Origin: Deltaproteobacteria bacterium
GTDB taxonomy: Bacteria; Desulfobacterota; GWC2-55-46
Length of the DNA stretch: 6,907 nucleotides
Direction: 5' to 3'
NCBI GenBank assembly: GCA_021825035.1
Contig: JAKAIQ010000116.1
Span: 1 to 6,907, forward strand
In this document: positions 5,844 through 6,907 of the stretch, piece after piece
How the letters are laid out: each line of letters opens with the position of its first letter
How positions within the stretch are numbered: the stretch's first letter is position 1
Made by a program: the position numbers and the translations under genes
The notes under the pieces: generated by a model
What the model saw: the letters and a program-made list of their open reading frames with translations, nothing else
Databases searched by the model: none
What the model was told of the DNA's origin: nothing

Positions 5844-6576
5844 ATCTTCCCAGTAAATCCCTGGAGCGTATATATAAAAGATTCAAGAACATTATGGCCG
5901 AATCCTTCGTCAATTTGATTTTGCCTTTCTTATATGAATGCATTTCGTTCTCGCAGGCGGAAATCTCGGATATGGCGAATCCGAATTTATTGGCAAGGAA
6001 GAGGGCTTCGACGTCGAAGCCGTAACCCGTTATGCCGGTCTTCTCAAAAATACGCCGTGCGGCATAGAGGCGGAAACCTTTGATCCCGGCCTGAGTGTCC
6101 TTGAACGGCAGATTCAATACAAGCCTCGCAAGCCTGTTGAAGCCTTCTCCGAGGATATGCCTCCTCAGGCTTGTCCTGCCCTTCCTTTCACTTGACAATT
6201 TGCGCGATCCTATGACGACATCGCTCGTCCTCAACCCTTCAATGATGGATTGCAGATGGTCGATCGGATAAGCGAGATCGGAGTCGATGAAACAAAGGGC
6301 GTCCGCTTCGACCTGCCCGAACCCAGCCTTTACCGCGTGCCCTTTTCCGCGGTTCTGTCTGTAACCGGAAAAAGAGATGTTTTTCAGCCCAAGTCTTTTT
6401 ATCCCCAGGCCGAGAATCTCAGCCGTACCGTCATTGGATCCGTCATCGACGAAGAGAAAATGATACTCTGGATTTTTGACCGCAAAAACGGCTACCCCAT
6501 CGAGACACAGCTGAATGTTCTTTTTCTCATTAAAAGTCGGCAGAATCACGGCCACCGATCGGATCTCAGGTCGCAT
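5836..6576 (-). CDS. ALG5-like GT2 polyprenyl-phosphate glycosyltransferase
   Basis: A second lipid-carrier sugar synthase, closer in pattern to dolichyl-phosphate beta-glucosyltransferases (ALG5) than to DPM1. In 246 aa it has ILPTFNEKKN (11-20), FVDDGSNDGT (42-51), the characteristic NRGKGHAVKAG (75-85), FIDSDLAYP (96-104) carrying the DxD-type metal site, GSRKL (123-127), DTQAGIKGF (160-168) and GYGFDVEAL (184-192). It has no N- or C-terminal TM anchor, so it is likely cytosolic or peripheral at the inner membrane. Start ATG 6576 overlaps the preceding gene's stop by 11 bases; a GGAGG lies only 2 bases before it, so initiation probably depends on coupling. It directly precedes, and overlaps, the deacetylase gene, making it the best candidate to supply that enzyme with a lipid-linked N-acyl sugar (inference). 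Whether it uses UDP-glucose, UDP-HexNAc or another donor cannot be read from sequence. Confidence 0.87.
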   Translation of the reverse strand: MRPEIRSVAVILPTFNEKKNIQLCLDGVAVFAVKNPEYHFLFVDDGSNDGTAEILGLGIKRLGLKNISFSGYRQNRGKGHAVKAGFGQVEADALCFIDSDLAYPIDHLQSIIEGLRTSDVVIGSRKLSSERKGRTSLRRHILGEGFNRLARLVLNLPFKDTQAGIKGFRLYAARRIFEKTGITGYGFDVEALFLANKFGFAISEISACENEMHSYKKGKIKLTKDSAIMFLNLLYIRSRDLLGRYD

Positions 6577-6907
6577 GGCCTCCGCCGTTACTTGCCATGA
6601 AAAATGACCATCTGGCGCTCCGCAGGATATATATGCTCGCGGACAACAATATGGCGGTGGACAGCAAAACCAGGCCAGAGTCGCGCACTACGAGGAATAT
6701 CCCGCGGTCTATGCATGCCACAGTCTGACTAATAAACAACAATAAGAACGTTATTTTCCACGAAAGAGGCATATGCGCATAGGAGTACTTGCACCAGATC
6801 ACCGATAAAAGCGCGCTTACAAGGGGAATGGCCATTGAGACATAGTGCGAATGAAAAACAGGGCTTGTTATCAGCATTGCCGGTATGAGCGATCCGAAAA
6901 GCACGAT
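6566..6907 (-). CDS. Polytopic membrane protein, C-terminal part; GT87-type (GT-C) mannosyltransferase-like
   Basis: The frame is open to the right edge, so only about the last 114 residues are seen. Three hydrophobic stretches are clear: around LITSPVFHSHYVSMAIPLVS, around WKITFLLLFISQTVA, and around GLVLLSTAILLSASIYIL, followed by a short polar tail. The SPVFHSHY segment at a membrane edge followed by a proline-bearing helix recalls the late SP(I/V)xxxHY region of GT87/DUF2029 polyprenyl-phosphate-mannose-dependent transferases; that is the main basis for the family call and it is only moderate. The stop overlaps the next gene's start by 11 bases, so it belongs to the same operon. Another GT-C transferase or an O-antigen-ligase-like protein are alternatives. 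Confidence 0.55.
   Translation of the reverse strand: MVLFGSLIPAMLITSPVFHSHYVSMAIPLVSALLSVIWCKYSYAHMPLSWKITFLLLFISQTVACIDRGIFLVVRDSGLVLLSTAILLSASIYILRSARWSFFMASNGGGHAT

Larger units (their letters stand above)
2772..6907 (-). other. Five-gene envelope glycosylation operon (start outside window)
   Basis: The genes are chained: 11-base overlap (6566-6576), 8-base overlap (5836-5843), 14-base gap (5002-5015), 11-base overlap (4240-4250). No internal promoter or terminator is evident, so one transcript with coupled translation is expected. Content is GT-C fragment, ALG5-like GT2, deacetylase, DPM1-like GT2 and ArnT-like GT-C, that is, two donor makers, one donor modifier and two donor users. No flippase, sugar-nucleotide enzyme or GtrA-type protein lies in the visible part. 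Confidence 0.75.

Noticed and set aside
2772..6576. Classical arn (pmr) operon
   Set aside because: No ArnA, ArnB or ArnE/F is present and the GT2 proteins lack the C-terminal membrane helices of ArnC; only the functional logic is similar.

Overview
The window looks like a piece of chromosome from a Gram-negative bacterium with mid-range GC, many ATA (Ile) and AGG (Arg) codons, and envelope-glycan genes. A member of a deltaproteobacterial or Nitrospirota-like lineage would fit, but this is an impression from style only. No rRNA, tRNA, CRISPR array or insertion sequence is visible.

Layout. The left part is read on the + strand: the C-terminal two thirds of the membrane AAA+ metalloprotease FtsH (1-1178, cut by the window edge), a possible terminator, a good sigma70-type promoter (1262-1290), and an orphan NarL/FixJ-type response regulator (about 1330-1977). 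The rest is read on the - strand and converges on it. From the right edge: the C-terminal end of a polytopic membrane protein resembling GT87-type mannosyltransferases (6907-6566), an ALG5-like GT2 glycosyltransferase (6576-5836), a NodB/CE4-type polysaccharide deacetylase (5843-5016), a DPM1-like GT2 polyprenyl-phosphate glycosyltransferase (5001-4240), and an ArnT/PMT-like GT-C glycosyltransferase (4250-2772). These five genes overlap by 8-11 bases or sit 14 bases apart, so they almost certainly form one translationally coupled operon whose start lies beyond the window. After a gap of about 130 bases there is a separately promoted 5' fragment of the redox chaperone gene hslO (Hsp33), which lacks its C-terminal half.

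How the genes fit together. Two soluble GT2 enzymes of the polyprenyl-phosphate sugar synthase type, one deacetylase without a signal peptide and two GT-C membrane transferases match the logic of the arn (aminoarabinose) and Francisella flm/nax (galactosamine) systems. In those, a sugar is loaded on undecaprenyl phosphate, its N-acyl group is removed, the product is flipped, and an ArnT-family enzyme transfers it to lipid A or another envelope glycan. The cassette here is not the classical arn operon (no ArnA, ArnB or ArnE/F is seen), so it may be a divergent amino-sugar decoration module. This is inference from family composition.

The 313 bases between the response-regulator gene and the hslO fragment (1978-2290) contain no convincing gene but hold two hairpins, one compact and imperfect (2056-2096) and one perfect and terminator-like (2259-2279).
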